This document shows, one piece after another, positions 1 to 10,623 of a stretch of DNA of 64,000 nt. Source of the DNA: Sabethes cyaneus (lineage: Eukaryota; Arthropoda; Insecta; Diptera; Culicidae). Location of the stretch: NCBI RefSeq assembly GCF_943734655.1, contig NC_071354.1:69213544-69277543 (forward strand), in the 5' to 3' direction. The stretch's first letter is position 1; each line of letters opens with the position of its first letter. Both the position numbers and the translations under genes were made by a program. A model generated the notes under the pieces. That model was not told the origin of the DNA, did no database searches, and saw nothing but the letters and a program-made list of their open reading frames with translations.

Positions 1-2230
1 TCCTTCCGACGCTGAATCTTGGAGCTGTTTCCGGTTTCGATGTGTTATTTTTTACATTGTTCCTTCTCACATTTATTATTTTCCTGCTGGCTTCATACGG
101 TCTCCCCCAAAAGGATAGGGAGACAATCGGCTCTCGTATGGAATTATTCCTTCTGTGTGGGGCAAAAAAAAAACGAATGCTATTCAATCAGTAGTGCACT
201 GGTTTCTGCCAGGTAGCAGGCTGGCTGGCTGGCTGGCTGGCTGGCACGCCAGCACGCAGACAGCTTTCCATTTTCACTTTTCCTCTTGCTTGTTCCGGTG
301 CAATCAGCTGGAAAAACAAATAAATAATAAAAATTTATGTGGAATGTGTGCAAACATGGACACTCACGGACGAGAAAGATGGATTGTTCTTTCGTTCTGA
401 TGCCGAGAGGGCGGTTGATTGAACGGTTCTTTTGTGATAGCGTAGATTTTGTCGTGCATGGTTTTGGGTGCTGCAGCAGAAAGAATGTCAACAGAAAGGA
501 AAGAGAGGAAATTCATTTGGTTTGTAGGTGGAATGTGCAGAAAGAATCGAAATTTTCTTTTGTATATATTTGAGACCCGATAATATGCGATAGTGCAGTG
601 TTGAAAAATAAAAATTATAAAAAATTTTATTCACTTCAGAGTTGGAATTTGATACTCAGAATACAGAACCCTAAACGCCAAATAAAAAAAAATGGATCAA
701 AAATTATGTAGAAAGCGACAAGTACTCAAGTTCTGAACAAAATCTAAACAATTTTCATTATTATTTTGTTTGTGAAAATGTTACATTTCTATAACCTATG
801 AATAAAATGAAGTAATTGACTTATAAAGCAATTTCTCGTACATAATAAATGTAGAAAAGTCTAACATAATGAATGAGAAAAAAGAAAAGCGCCTGTATTC
901 GACATAGATGTCATTCAATTCTTCAAAGTTTTAAAATAAACAAATCAGTCAGCATCCAGTAATACACCGAACCCAAAATAAACTCTCGTAACCAAACCAA
1001 AACAAATACATTGTACAAAAACATATCAATCGTCAGACAAATGAAAGCCTTCCAGAAAGCAATTAAGATGAACAAACTTCTTGTTGTGCGAAAAGCACAT
1101 CGGGAGCAAATAAATCGCTTTCCACCCGACAAGCGTCTGATTTCAATTAAGTAGCTACCATTGGGGGGGACTGAACCTGTCAGTGGTCACCTTCCATCAA
1201 TCTAAGTGACATGTCACGAACAATGCTTCACCGGCAAAGCGAAAAAAAATCCACCTCCGAGAAGCTTTGTTTAGTTTTTTTCCTTTTCTTTCGGTCTGTG
1301 TAGGTCCATTTCAACTTGGAAAGCAACATCGATTCGTTGCTGTTCCGAACCATCAGGATCAACCAGTAATTACGTTCGCTCGCGCTTATCGCCGATACAC
1401 ATGAACGATTGAGATTTTCCATTTACCACCCCGTCCGGGCCGCGCCTGGCTTACATGTTGACCAAGCAGTAAAGCACCAGCCAGCTAAACGTTTGCGAGT
1501 CAATTGCATGACCGTGTAGGTATCGATGCTGGCTCTGTTGCCAGGATAATGGACCTGCCAGGCGCCGCCGTTTCTACACTCTCGGGTTGCACGCGATCGC
1601 CCTGCTTTCGGAAGTCAGTTCCTGCTTGCTTAGCGACTAATTCATCATTCGATTTGTAACGCTTGATTTGTCCCAATCTTGCTGCTCGATACATGCCATG
1701 CAACGAGCGACGGAAGAAACCAACTGCGGGTGAAAGAAAATGTCCAGATTCGCAGGTTTTTTTCTTTCTCCCAGCAAACATCGCTTCCGCAGGCACTTTC
1801 GTGTCGCATCGAAAACTAATGAAGGAAAAAAGATAAACGAGCTTCGCCTGGTTTGCGAAAAGAGCGTACGTACATACGTACAAGGCGTCGTCGTCCTTTC
1901 GATGGGAACCGTCATTTGATTCGATTTCAATTTAGCCACTGCTGATGCTGCTAAGCCGATGTCAATTAGCGACTGGCACACCCTCATGCTGGCTGCAGTG
2001 GATTCGGAAGGACAACTCGCACAAAGGATTTCTTAGTGACCTGCAGCATAGCTTCGAACACATTCGGGCTAATTCGCTGAAGCAGTGGAGTTACGATGTG
2101 GAAGTTTTTATATACAGCGCTACGGTATGTAGAGATAGTAGACGCGATTCCATCCTAAACAAGCTTCGCCGTCCAGCAATTTACACAAATAATCCTAACA
2201 AACAAGCTAACTTAATGCAAAAGTAATGGA
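1..2230. other. Apparently unique DNA, no gene recognised
   Basis: No open frame here looks like a known protein and none is flanked by convincing splice sites. The longest frame (minus strand, 1500-1883, 127 codons) has no recognisable domain. Composition is mixed, with relatively GC-rich stretches around 1430-1990, unlike the AT-rich transposon blocks that follow. It could be intronic or regulatory DNA of a nearby host gene; that is inference only. A short GGCT microsatellite lies at 219-244. Confidence 0.5.
219..244. repeat. GGCT tetranucleotide microsatellite
   Basis: Six to seven perfect copies of GGCT. Ordinary short microsatellite. Confidence 0.9.
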
Positions 2231-2439
2231 ATCGCCGAAACGTATCCTTAATTTATATGATTACGATGTCCCATAAGGAAGCTCTAGAAAGGGATGTGTC
2301 GTGACAGCTCTCCTAGTATTTGAACAAGAGTAAAATAGCGAAGAAAGATATAATTTTGTTTTGGACCGGTTAACTCGAATACTAAACTTTTTTTTCAAAT
2401 CTGAATAACTCAACTTGAATACATTACACTATAGGTTCA

Positions 2440-2765
2440 TGAAGAGATCGGATTTCATTGTACAGTCGTTCGGCACGCTGCAAACTTGACCGGCTCACCA
2501 TAGTCTCTCAACTTTCGCCAGGAGTACGATGGGAATCGCTCTAAGTAGAGCCTGCAACTCGTGGTTCATACGCCAACGCCAGTCTCCGTTATTCGTTTGT
2601 ACTCCACCAAAAATAGTCCGCAATACCATTCGTTCAAATACGGCAAGTGCAATATGTCCTCCGTAAGCAAAGTTACTATCTCAAACCCGTAGAGGACTAC
2701 TGGTAAACGTTTTGTACATCGTCAGCTTAGTGCGGCGGCGTACCGGCCCCCATAAAGCCTGAATC
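2440..2765 (-). pseudogene. RTE-like LINE reverse transcriptase, C-terminal fragment
   Basis: Reading the minus strand from about 2745 down gives the segment that follows the RT palm in RTE-like mosquito LINEs: a TKLTMYKTF block, then VLRTIFGGVQTNNGDWRWRM and NHELQALLR, then VERLW, a stop, and AGQVCSVPND. The stop replaces the usual residue before the AGHV-type tail. One frameshift lies near 2700. Only the thumb and post-thumb region remains; fingers, palm and endonuclease are absent. The same block recurs at 55.5 kb (IFGGVHTESGE), so at least two copies of this lineage are in the window. Product would be cytoplasmic/nuclear RT for target-primed reverse transcription, but this copy is dead. 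Confidence 0.8.
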
Positions 2766-2779
2766 AGTTGCCGGATAAC

Positions 2780-3590
2780 AGACTAAGAACTTCTGGTACA
2801 TCTGTGTTATGTCTTCTAATGGCTTCTAATACACAAGACATCAATGGCACGCATATCTAGGCGATTACCAGTCCTTTCGTGATAAAAATTATTGTAACAA
2901 TTAGTGCAATTGCAACTAAGTGGATGGCTCCAATCGTAGAGGGCTTCGGTGGCTCTGTTACAGCATTTGCAAGGCCTCGTTTACATTCAGTTACAGTTTT
3001 AGTGAAGAACTTGACACGGCAACACGATGACAGGCATACATCACTCTATTTTTTTTGTCGATTACTACAACAGTTACTATTTATTGTCAAAATGATAGAG
3101 GTTTATAAATCTAACCTTTGAAAATTACTCTTGACTCAACTCATTATCACTCATTACTCTTCGCTCCTTTTCACAGAATATACTTTTGGGTTACTTGGAG
3201 TAGCCTGTTGTGATAAAACTCTTCTTCGTGTTTACTGCACAGCTTATATCATTATAACATTTAGCTTGCAGAAGTCACCTTTTATGCGCTAACTGATCAC
3301 TGTAACTTGACTGTACCCACCCTCAATAGTTTGCACGATACGACTACCCGACGAGAACCTTGCATTCTAAGCCATTGGGTATTCGTCTCTCCTATTGGTT
3401 TGTGCTGAATTTTATACTCTCTCAATTTATTTTATAACTCCGACTTTTCAGCACCTTTTCGGAAAAGCGTGAGTACTTTAAACTGGTCGGAGAACGGCTG
3501 AAAAATGCGCAAAATCGGTGCCTCGCGTATATAAAATAGATCCCACAGTGGTCTTTAACTTCTTATTCAGCAACGCCTATCTCAACTTTC
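2780..3590. other. No gene seen
   Basis: AT-rich sequence without recognisable domains, terminal repeats or tandem repeats. The 80-codon frame at 2879-3121 on the plus strand has no recognisable similarity. Confidence 0.4.
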
Positions 3591-3594
3591 ACAT

Positions 3595-4200
3595 GGTGCC
3601 AACTGGAATACGGGCAAACTTAGTGAAGATCAGGTAACCATCCCCGGTGGAAGCTAGGCACTCATGCGAATGCTGACTGTACCAACGAGGACGAACCTGG
3701 TCAACCTTGACCGTCTGTTCCGATGTCATGTGCGGTTCCTGACGGCTTGTTGATATTTCAACCAAGTAAGCGGTTGTACTCCAGGTTATGAGCGGCTCAC
3801 GACAGCGTCTGAGCCGGAACAGGCGCCAGAATCAAGAAATGTGTTGTCTGGACACTATGGCTAAGATGGCAGCCCCATAACGTGGTTTGATGGCGGGAAC
3901 CTAGTAAACTAGCCTATCTAAACAAAGTTACTACGAACAATTACGAAATTCGACTCGGAACAATCAGCATGGCCAAATGCAACGAAATAAGGATGGATAT
4001 TTACTATCTTGTACAGCAGATCGCTGAATTTCGTGGGTGGAGACAGGGTGCTGCTCGAGCAGCTAGAACCCCGAAAGTTTAGCATCGTGGCACAGCTGTA
4101 TATGCGGCGCGGTGAATGTTGAGAATAAATGACCGTTTCTTCAACTACAACATGATAAACGTGCAATGTCCACACGAAGGTAGACTCGACGCACAGTGGC
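3595..4200 (+). pseudogene. 5' region and endonuclease scrap of an RTE-like LINE
   Basis: The leader contains the phrase GAGCGGCTCAC (about 3789-3799) within CCAGGT(T/G)ATGAGCGGCTC, which also occurs in the leader of the RTE-like element at 26951-28844 (about 27136). Downstream, 4128-4196 encodes NDRFFNYNMINVQCPHEGRL, which matches the FFNYSxINxxxPxxxK block of RTE-like apurinic endonuclease domains (compare FFNYSLINLYAPTNDK at about 27680). The intervening endonuclease N-terminus is mostly deleted. This is a truncated, internally deleted copy. Confidence 0.55.
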
Positions 4201-4333
4201 GCCAGTCAGAACAAAACTGAGACAAAACTAATAAAGTTGCTAAAGTAGCATGGAACATATTTTATTTATAACTGTAGACCAAATTGACTACTAAAACTGA
4301 AATTTTTCGAACAGCCAAACAGCGAAAAATTAA

Positions 4334-4416
4334 CACATACTATTCATATGCATATAATTTTTATGTGTATAATTGCACATACTATTCATACGCGTATAAT
4401 TTTTATGTGTATTTCT
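4334..4416. repeat. Two-copy tandem duplication, about 42 bp unit
   Basis: The unit beginning CACATACTATTCATA occurs twice in a row with a few substitutions (ATGCATA versus CGCGTATA). Local duplication in AT-rich DNA. Confidence 0.85.
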
Positions 4417-4499
4417 GGGAGGATTGTGTTTATATGCTCATGATAATCATATGGATTTCATATGGAAATTTACTATTAGTTATGTGCAGAATATTTTGA

Positions 4500-4786
4500 G
4501 TGTGGCTAATGCTGGACGGATACGATGGGCAGGGCATGTTGCAAAAATGCCGGACAACTACCCTGCAAAGATGGTGTTCGCCTCAAATCCGGTAGGAACA
4601 AGACGACCAGGAGCGCAGCGAGCAAGATGGCTAGACCAGGTGGAGCGAGATCTGGCGGAGAGTACTCGGAGAGTCCGTGGAATTGGAGAGCGATAGCCCT
4701 CAACCGAGTTACATGGAGAAACTTTGTTCAACAGGCTTTGTCTTAGGACGGCAAACCACCTGAAGCAAAGTAAAGTAAAGTGTGCA
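4500..4786 (+). pseudogene. RTE-like LINE 3' tail (C-terminus plus 3' simple repeat)
   Basis: Plus-strand translation from about 4511 gives GRIRWAGHVAKMPDN, then AKMVFASNPVGTRRPGAQRA and RWLDQVERDL, the conserved C-terminal tail of RTE-like LINEs in mosquitoes. A frameshift near 4675 moves the frame to NRVTWRNFVQQALS followed by the stop at about 4743. The copy ends in an AAGTAAAGTAAAGT run at about 4770, the same kind of GTAA-type 3' end seen at 28836-28850. The RT domain is missing, so this is a 5'-truncated copy. Confidence 0.85.
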
Positions 4787-5165
4787 CAAGAGTGTCTTCA
4801 AAGTGTACTTATCTGTAAAGTGAGTTGTGTGCCTTCGAACAAATCCAAATACTGCAAACGCTTTATCTGCTATTGATGAAACATGTTCGTGAAACCGCAG
4901 TTGCGAATCAATCGTTGAGTTGACGCGTTCCAATGGTTTGCTACTGATGTGGTACAAATGGTTGATTAAGACGAGGCGATGTGAAAAGGAGTTCACCTCA
5001 CATTTGATTATTCCTTTTCATACCATTTTCTTGACACTAATGCAAATACTCGTCGCTATCATTTTGAAGAACTAAGCAGTCCGAGGTCGATAAAAGTATC
5101 CTGTAGAAGTTGAGATCATCAGCAAATATTTGTCAGTCAACTTCTTCGATTTTTGTAATCTCGTC
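4770..5165 (-). pseudogene. Jockey/CR1-like LINE RT fragment (palm to thumb)
   Basis: The minus strand encodes the catalytic box QIFADDLNFYR (FADD at 5126-5115), then after a gap with stops the block HISSKPLERVNSTIDSQL, RFHEHVSSIADKAFAVFGF and VRRHTTHFTDKYTLKTLLCT. These are the post-catalytic blocks of Jockey-like RTs. Both catalytic aspartates are kept, but in-frame stops and frameshifts kill the copy. It is back-to-back with the RTE-like tail at 4500-4786 and abuts another RTE-like tail starting near 5170. Confidence 0.8.
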
Positions 5166-5169
5166 GCTC

Positions 5170-5267
5170 GAACATATTATTGCCGAGAGATTGATGTCAT
5201 TGATCGTAAAAGAGGCAGACCCAGAGGCTCATGGCGACACGTCTTAGCCAACGACATCCGGACTGTA
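5170..5267 (+). pseudogene. LINE C-terminal tail, part 1 (split by 5268-11223)
   Basis: The plus strand encodes EIDVIDRKRGRPRGSWRHVL and ANDIRTV, the Arg/Gly-rich C-terminal tail typical of one group of mosquito LINEs. The frame runs to TA at 5266-5267, where a 5.96-kb TIR element begins, and resumes at 11224. Removing the insert plus one TA makes the codons continue without shift (…ACT GTA CAC GAG AAC…). This fixes the insertion to the base. Confidence 0.85.
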
Positions 5268-5283
5268 CAGTTCCCCCACAATT

Positions 5284-5321
5284 GGACCATTTAAGCAGAA
5301 TGGACCATTTAAGCAGAAGTA
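5284..5321. repeat. Two-copy tandem duplication near the element's left end
   Basis: GGACCATTTAAGCAGAA occurs twice in tandem just inside the left end of the TA-flanked element. The end-adjacent position suggests local slippage during or after transposition (inference). Confidence 0.85.
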
Positions 5322-7045
5322 TGATTTTAAAACAATCAATTGTAGCGCATACTATTGTTTAAAAGCAGTTTATAAATGTTTTTAGTTACAGAAATATGTA
5401 ATCTTTCAGTTGATTTAGTTATTAAATCCATTTAGTGCAAGTTTTCCACGGAAATTAAGTTTATATTATGACTCATCAAATACACAATTATGGATCACTT
5501 TTAAAAGCGGTCACAATTATGAAACAATTTTCATCATATTATGGATCAAAATAAAAATACACTTTTTGCAGCGAATTCACTCAATGAACTTTATTCAAAT
5601 CATGTAATAACATAAAAATAAAATTTTTCAATTCGTATGAAAGACTTGTGTGGCTTTTGGTGTGTCTTTAGATGCCATCCGCCCTTCTTCGAAGACACCT
5701 ACCGATCAGCTTTTGGGAATGATTTTCGCGATTTTACGACAGATTTTTTATCCTGGAAAAAGAAGCATTGGCTCACCAGCTGCGTTGGCTCCGAAAAGAC
5801 TAGTATAGGATGAAGTTTTCTTTTTCCCGAATTGTTATTAACAATGTAGGTACAGTGGACTCTCGGAAAAGTTAATCGATGCAAGAGTTTAATTTAATCC
5901 CTGCTATGATGCGACTCTGTATAAAACAGTGGAAAGGCGACAATGAACCGAAAAAATGAAAAATAAACATAGAAGGAAAACGCGCGTATGTGACCGAAAG
6001 CTCGAAGAACCAGTAAATTCAAACTCTCTAAAAAGTTAAGGGAAAAATTAACGTTTTAGATTGTTGCATGAGAGCTAACATTCGCTTAACATTCGCTTAA
6101 CTTTTGCGATGAACCGTTGCATATGAACCATCATAGCGTTTTACTGCCTTACGCAGCTTTCCTGTACTGCGTAGCTCAGAAACAGCATTTTCCAAAAACT
6201 CAGCTATGTGCAGCATTCGATTCTGCTTGAAAAATGTTTGTAATAGGTGCTAAACTGTTTGAATTTGTAAAAATTACATTAGAATCAAAATGATCCATAA
6301 TTGTGAAAAATTACCTTGTTTTGGTCACTATTATGGATCACTTAGAAAATTACTTATTTTTACAGGAAAATCATAGGCAACCTCCAACATTTCGCTGAAC
6401 CGTAAAGAACTTAGCTTGATCTTTATGTACGAGTCATTTTTTGCCCGAAAATTGGTCATTATGTCACATAGCAACCTTATGAATGAGGAACGTACTGCTT
6501 ATGCTGATTGAAACAACCCGATTTAATCCACCTAGTGGTGAAAGGAACCTTTGTTATACCATCTTATATGTCATTCGACATAGGCATTTTCAATTAAAAT
6601 ATTATCTTTGATTTGTATTTGAATTTGTAATTTTCATAAAACTGACAGAGTCAAATACTAAATACTACTACTAGAACTAAATTCTTATGTAAACTGTTTC
6701 TTAGGCCCAGCCGTTCTCAAGTTATTCAGATGTGAAATCTCAAAATTATCTATTGGAGTCAACACATGCAAAGTATCCGATAACCGTGTAATCGACTTTC
6801 ACGGATTTGAACCAAATTTTGTCAGATTGTTCATTTTAGGTCAGAAAGCAAAAATCTTAAATTTGGTGCCGATTGATACCTCCATTAGTGTGGTACGATT
6901 AGAGTGGTACGATTAGTGGTTGTACCTCCTTTTTAAAAAAAGACCCGTTTTGTCAAACCTTTTTATTTTTTACTTACAGATGGAAATCTCGACCAACATG
7001 TCAAAAGATTTGGTTAAAACGTCTTTAATAAAATTAAAAAAAAAA

Positions 7046-7284
7046 ACATGTCAAAAGGTCCAATGTGCAAATGAGAGATTCTCTTTGCGTTTCTTCTCTT
7101 ATGCTTATTACGGCGGCATAAATACATTTCAACCTAATTATTCTAAAGGATAAGCTTTCCAATAACACCAGTAACCGTTTCATGCAAAATAGACGCATTT
7201 AAATGCATTTATGCCGCCGTAATAACCGTAAGAGACGAGTCGCAAAGAGAATCTCTCATTTGCACATCGGACCTTTTGGAATGC
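7046..7284. repeat. Inverted repeat (arms about 85 bp)
   Basis: The arm at about 7046-7133 (containing TGCAAATGAGAGATTCTCTT and TTACGGCGGCATAAATAC) is matched in reverse complement at about 7194-7284. The loop is about 60 bp. It sits inside the long dispersed repeat copy 1 and is a foldback of unknown origin, possibly a small MITE. Confidence 0.85.
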
Positions 7285-7585
7285 TGCTCGTCAAATATTA
7301 GGTTTAGAAAGAAACTATTTTCACATTCGAATTAAAATTCCAATCGAAAATAGTCAAGTAAAAACTGGCTTTTTTTAGCGTTTTGAGCTGGAAATGATCA
7401 TAAAGAAATCGACACGTCTTCGGTATTTAATTCAACTGTTTGTTAACGCTGTGCTAGTTATCCATATGCATCCTAGCGATAAACAATTTTCAGAGTGTAT
7501 TTTAACCTACTAAATTACTTTATAGAATATAGGAAAGCAATGAAAACATCGTGCACAGAATTTTTGAGCAGAACTGATTTTAAAG

Positions 7586-7750
7586 TGGCTGTTAGCTTCA
7601 GGGTACAATGCTAGCCTAACAAGCCAGTCATTGTATGTTCGAATCTCGACTGATCGGTGTCGCTACAGAGTTAATAGGATCTTTGCCCTAGCCCCGTAAT
7701 TTTCCTGTACTCTAATAACCGGCTGCGAAGTCTGTCGATAAAGAAGAGTG
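7586..7750 (+). repeat. tRNA-derived SINE, family A
   Basis: Contains GTTAGCTTCAGGGTACAATG (box A-like) and 40 bp later GTTCGAATCTCGACTG (box B-like), then a body with CTAGCCCCGTAATTTTCCTG and GTACTCTAATAACCGGCTGC ending GTCTGTCGATA. The same layout recurs at 40352-40520 (minus), 41486-41650 (plus, 5'-worn) and 57220-57330 (minus, 5' half). tRNA-derived SINEs with this structure, such as Feilai, are known from culicine mosquitoes; I do not claim identity to a named family. Confidence 0.75.
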
Positions 7751-8854
7751 GCTTTTCGAGATTGATTTGAAATGATGATTTGAAAGATGGTGGACCTATG
7801 AGAAAAGTTTTTGATGACATAGGAATCCCTCAGTTTAGTCGTAATGCTTCGTGCATGTTGTGAATCTGAATGCTTTCCGGTTAAAGTTCTGAAGGACGTT
7901 TACACCCATGGCTTTGCTTTGCTTGATTTTAAAGTGGTTTCTTCAAACAAATCATTAAATTTCGCAACCAGTAAGAGATAGATAGTTACTATATGCAGCA
8001 AAGTTGCTTATTTTAGTATGTTCTAGAATTTTTGTGAAGACGTTATTTTTATGGACGCGTTTAAAAAACAAACATTTGTGTTACCCTAAAAGTGTAAGAA
8101 AATGTGCTATATTTTATTGATTAACTGTTGCAAAGAAACACCCGTTGAAAAATTACACATTTTTACTATATTATTCTGTTTTTGAGGTTTGGTCCCATTA
8201 AAGGTTTGGTCATTAAGGTTTTCTTGAATAAATTTCATCAATCATTTTTAAATATCTTTTGACCAGTAGAACCAATCCTTATGAAATTTGGTAAATACAT
8301 TTGCAGTGTTAAGACCTCTCGGTTAATACTAAAACAATTGAGACTAGATAAATTATCTTGGTTAAAATCGCTATAAAGTATTGTAAATTTTAACGTGTAA
8401 CTTCAATTGCTCATAACTTTCAAACTAAAAATCCAATCAAAAAACCATTCAATAGTGATCTATCCGGCTATATTACCTTTCAAATGAGACTAATAGCGCA
8501 TAAATCGTCTTGGCCATCTCTGAGAAACAGGCGATAATTATTACCTTGTCAAAACACGTTTTTAAGCATAATTTTTAAACTACTTGTTTGTTTTCAATAA
8601 AACTTCCTGAAAATTTTTATAATTTAGCAAGAGCTTTCATTTGGTACTAAGATCATTGAAATCGGTAGAGTGGTTCCGGAGAAAATCGTGTCACGTAGTT
8701 TTCACATTTTTGCTTATAACTTTCAAACGAAACATCGGACCACGAAGCAATTCAATAATGATATACTAGGCAATAATACCTTTCAAATAAGACTAATAAC
8801 GCATAGATCGGTTCAGCCATATTCGAGAAACAGGCGATAGAAAATGAGCTGCAC

Positions 8855-8882
8855 ACACACATACACACACACACACAGACAT
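8855..8882. repeat. CA dinucleotide microsatellite
   Basis: A run of CACACACATACACACACACACA in copy 1 of the long repeat. Copy 2 has the complementary TG run at 17235-17270, so the microsatellite is a built-in part of the family. Confidence 0.9.
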
Positions 8883-9049
8883 TGCTCAGTTCGTCGAGCT
8901 CTATCGATTGGTATATGTGATTCGGCCCTCCGGGCCTCAGATCAGTTTCGTGTTTTTCGACCAATTTCTAAACCTTTGTTATCTATATATATAAAAATGA
9001 AATGCTGTTCGTGTGTCCGGTATAGACTCGTAAACCGCTCGATGGGTTT

Positions 9050-10015
9050 TGATGAAACTTGGCATACACATTGCGTTTGATGTGAGGAATGTTGTTAGCA
9101 TGGTTTGAGACCCCCCCCCCTCTAGAAGGGAGGGGGCTCCCATACAAATGTAACACAAATTTCTTCTTAACTCGGGAACTAATCAAGCAAATGGAACCAA
9201 ATTTGGCATGTGAAGGTTTTTGGAGGCAAGAATTTTTTCTATGGTAGATTGAGAACCCTCCTTCCTCTAAGAGGGGGGGGCTCCCGTACAAATAAAACCA
9301 ATATTTCCTCATAACTTGACTAATAATCAAGCAAGTAGAACCAAATTTGGCATGTGAGGGTTTCAAGAGACATGATTTTTTTCTTTGGTTGTTTGAGACC
9401 CCTCCCCCTCTAGAAGGGGGGCTCCCATACAAATGAAACACAAATTTCTTTATAACTCGGGAACTAATCAAGCAAATGGAACCAAATTTGGCATGTGAAG
9501 GTTTTTGGAGGCAAGAATTTTTTCTATGGTAGATTGAGAACCCTCCTTCCTCTAAGAGGGGGGGGGGGGCTCCCGCAGAAATAAAACCAAAATTTCCTCA
9601 TAACTTGACTATTAATCAAGCAAATAAAACCAAATTTGGCATGTGGGGGTTTCTAGAGATAAGATTTTTTTCTACGGTTGTTTGAGACCCCTCCCCCTCT
9701 AGAAGGGGGGGGGGCTTCCATACAAATGAAACACAAATTTCTTTATAACACGGGAAATAATCAAGCAAATGGAACCAAATTTGGCATGTGAAGGTTTTTG
9801 GAGGCAGAAATTTTTTCTATGGTAGATTCAGAACCCTCCTTCCTCTAAGAGGGGGGCTCCTATACAAATAAAACCAAAATTTCCCCATAACTCGACTATT
9901 AATCAAGCAAATGAATTTGGGAGTTACTGGAGGCAAAAGTTTTTTCTATGGCGTATTGAGATTCCTCTCCCCTCTGGAAGGGGGGAGGGCTCTCATACAA
10001 ATTAAACAGAATTTT
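9050..10015. repeat. Tandem array of ~143-bp monomers in alternating A/B order
   Basis: About seven monomers share AAATTTGGCATGTG and CTCC(C/G)ATACAAAT blocks and a G-run. Two types alternate: one has TTTTTGGAGGCAAGAATTTT and GATTGAGAACCCTCCTTCCT, the other has TTTGAGACCCCTCCCCCTCT. The period of identical monomers is therefore about 285 bp, a small higher-order repeat. A two-monomer relic also sits at 60100-60300, away from any Helitron end that I can see. Confidence 0.9.
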
Positions 10016-10161
10016 TTGCAATATTCAAAAAGCAATCGAACTCGCGAGTGTTGCCGTCCATACCAAAAAAATATAAGATAAGTTTGGAACAAAATTGTTA
10101 AGAATAAATCGGTGAAGCCTAGATAATGGGTCAAATTAAATAAAAGTAAGATAATATAATA

Positions 10162-10623
10162 CCGTGTACCCCCGTTGGTATGACCTTCTTTGATCTGAAA
10201 ATTTTTAATCTGTACCCCGGTGGTATGAATGCGTTCACATTAAAAACCGATCAAGCGTCACACACAATTGACGTTAAAATGGACCGGTAAATTAAAAAAA
10301 AGCAAAAAATCTTAATGCGTTTCCTCTTGCTCAGGAGCTTTGGCAATATAGCTCATATGCAACTTATCTCTCTCCAGCACTCAAAATAGACCATTTTAGT
10401 CGAAACTGCCGAACCAATTTCGTATTATACAAACCGAACCTTTAGAATTCGCGCATGTTTGAGATGTTTTCGAAACGTTTGTTTTCGTCAAATCAAAACA
10501 ACAAGTTCATAGGGTGCGCGTCTTGAGCGTGTGTGAAAATGAATAGAGTTACCAAATATTCAGATTAAAAATGAACTCGCCCAATCTGAACGAGCTGTTT
10601 TTCATATTAGCGGGGGTTGAGTG
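10162..10623. mobile_element. Small TA-flanked TIR element inside the Helitron
   Basis: Left end CCGTGTACCCCCGTTGGTAT and reverse complement of the right end CACTCAACCCCCGCTAATAT, each bounded by TA (10160-10161 and 10624-10625). The left-end phrase GTACCCCCGTTGGTATGA recurs at about 10212 as GTACCCCGGTGGTATGA. No coding capacity. Length 462 bp fits a non-autonomous Tc1/mariner-like element. Confidence 0.65.

Noticed and set aside
219..244. CRISPR-like or structured repeat
   Set aside because: It is a plain GGCT microsatellite. No spaced direct repeats of CRISPR type occur anywhere in the window.
1500..1883. 127-codon minus-strand frame
   Set aside because: No recognisable domain, overlaps another frame of similar length (1637-1987) and lacks supporting gene structure.
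8983..9471. 162-codon minus-strand frame with repeated PSRGGG
   Set aside because: It lies in the tandem ~143-bp monomers of the Helitron and repeats with them. No domain is recognisable.
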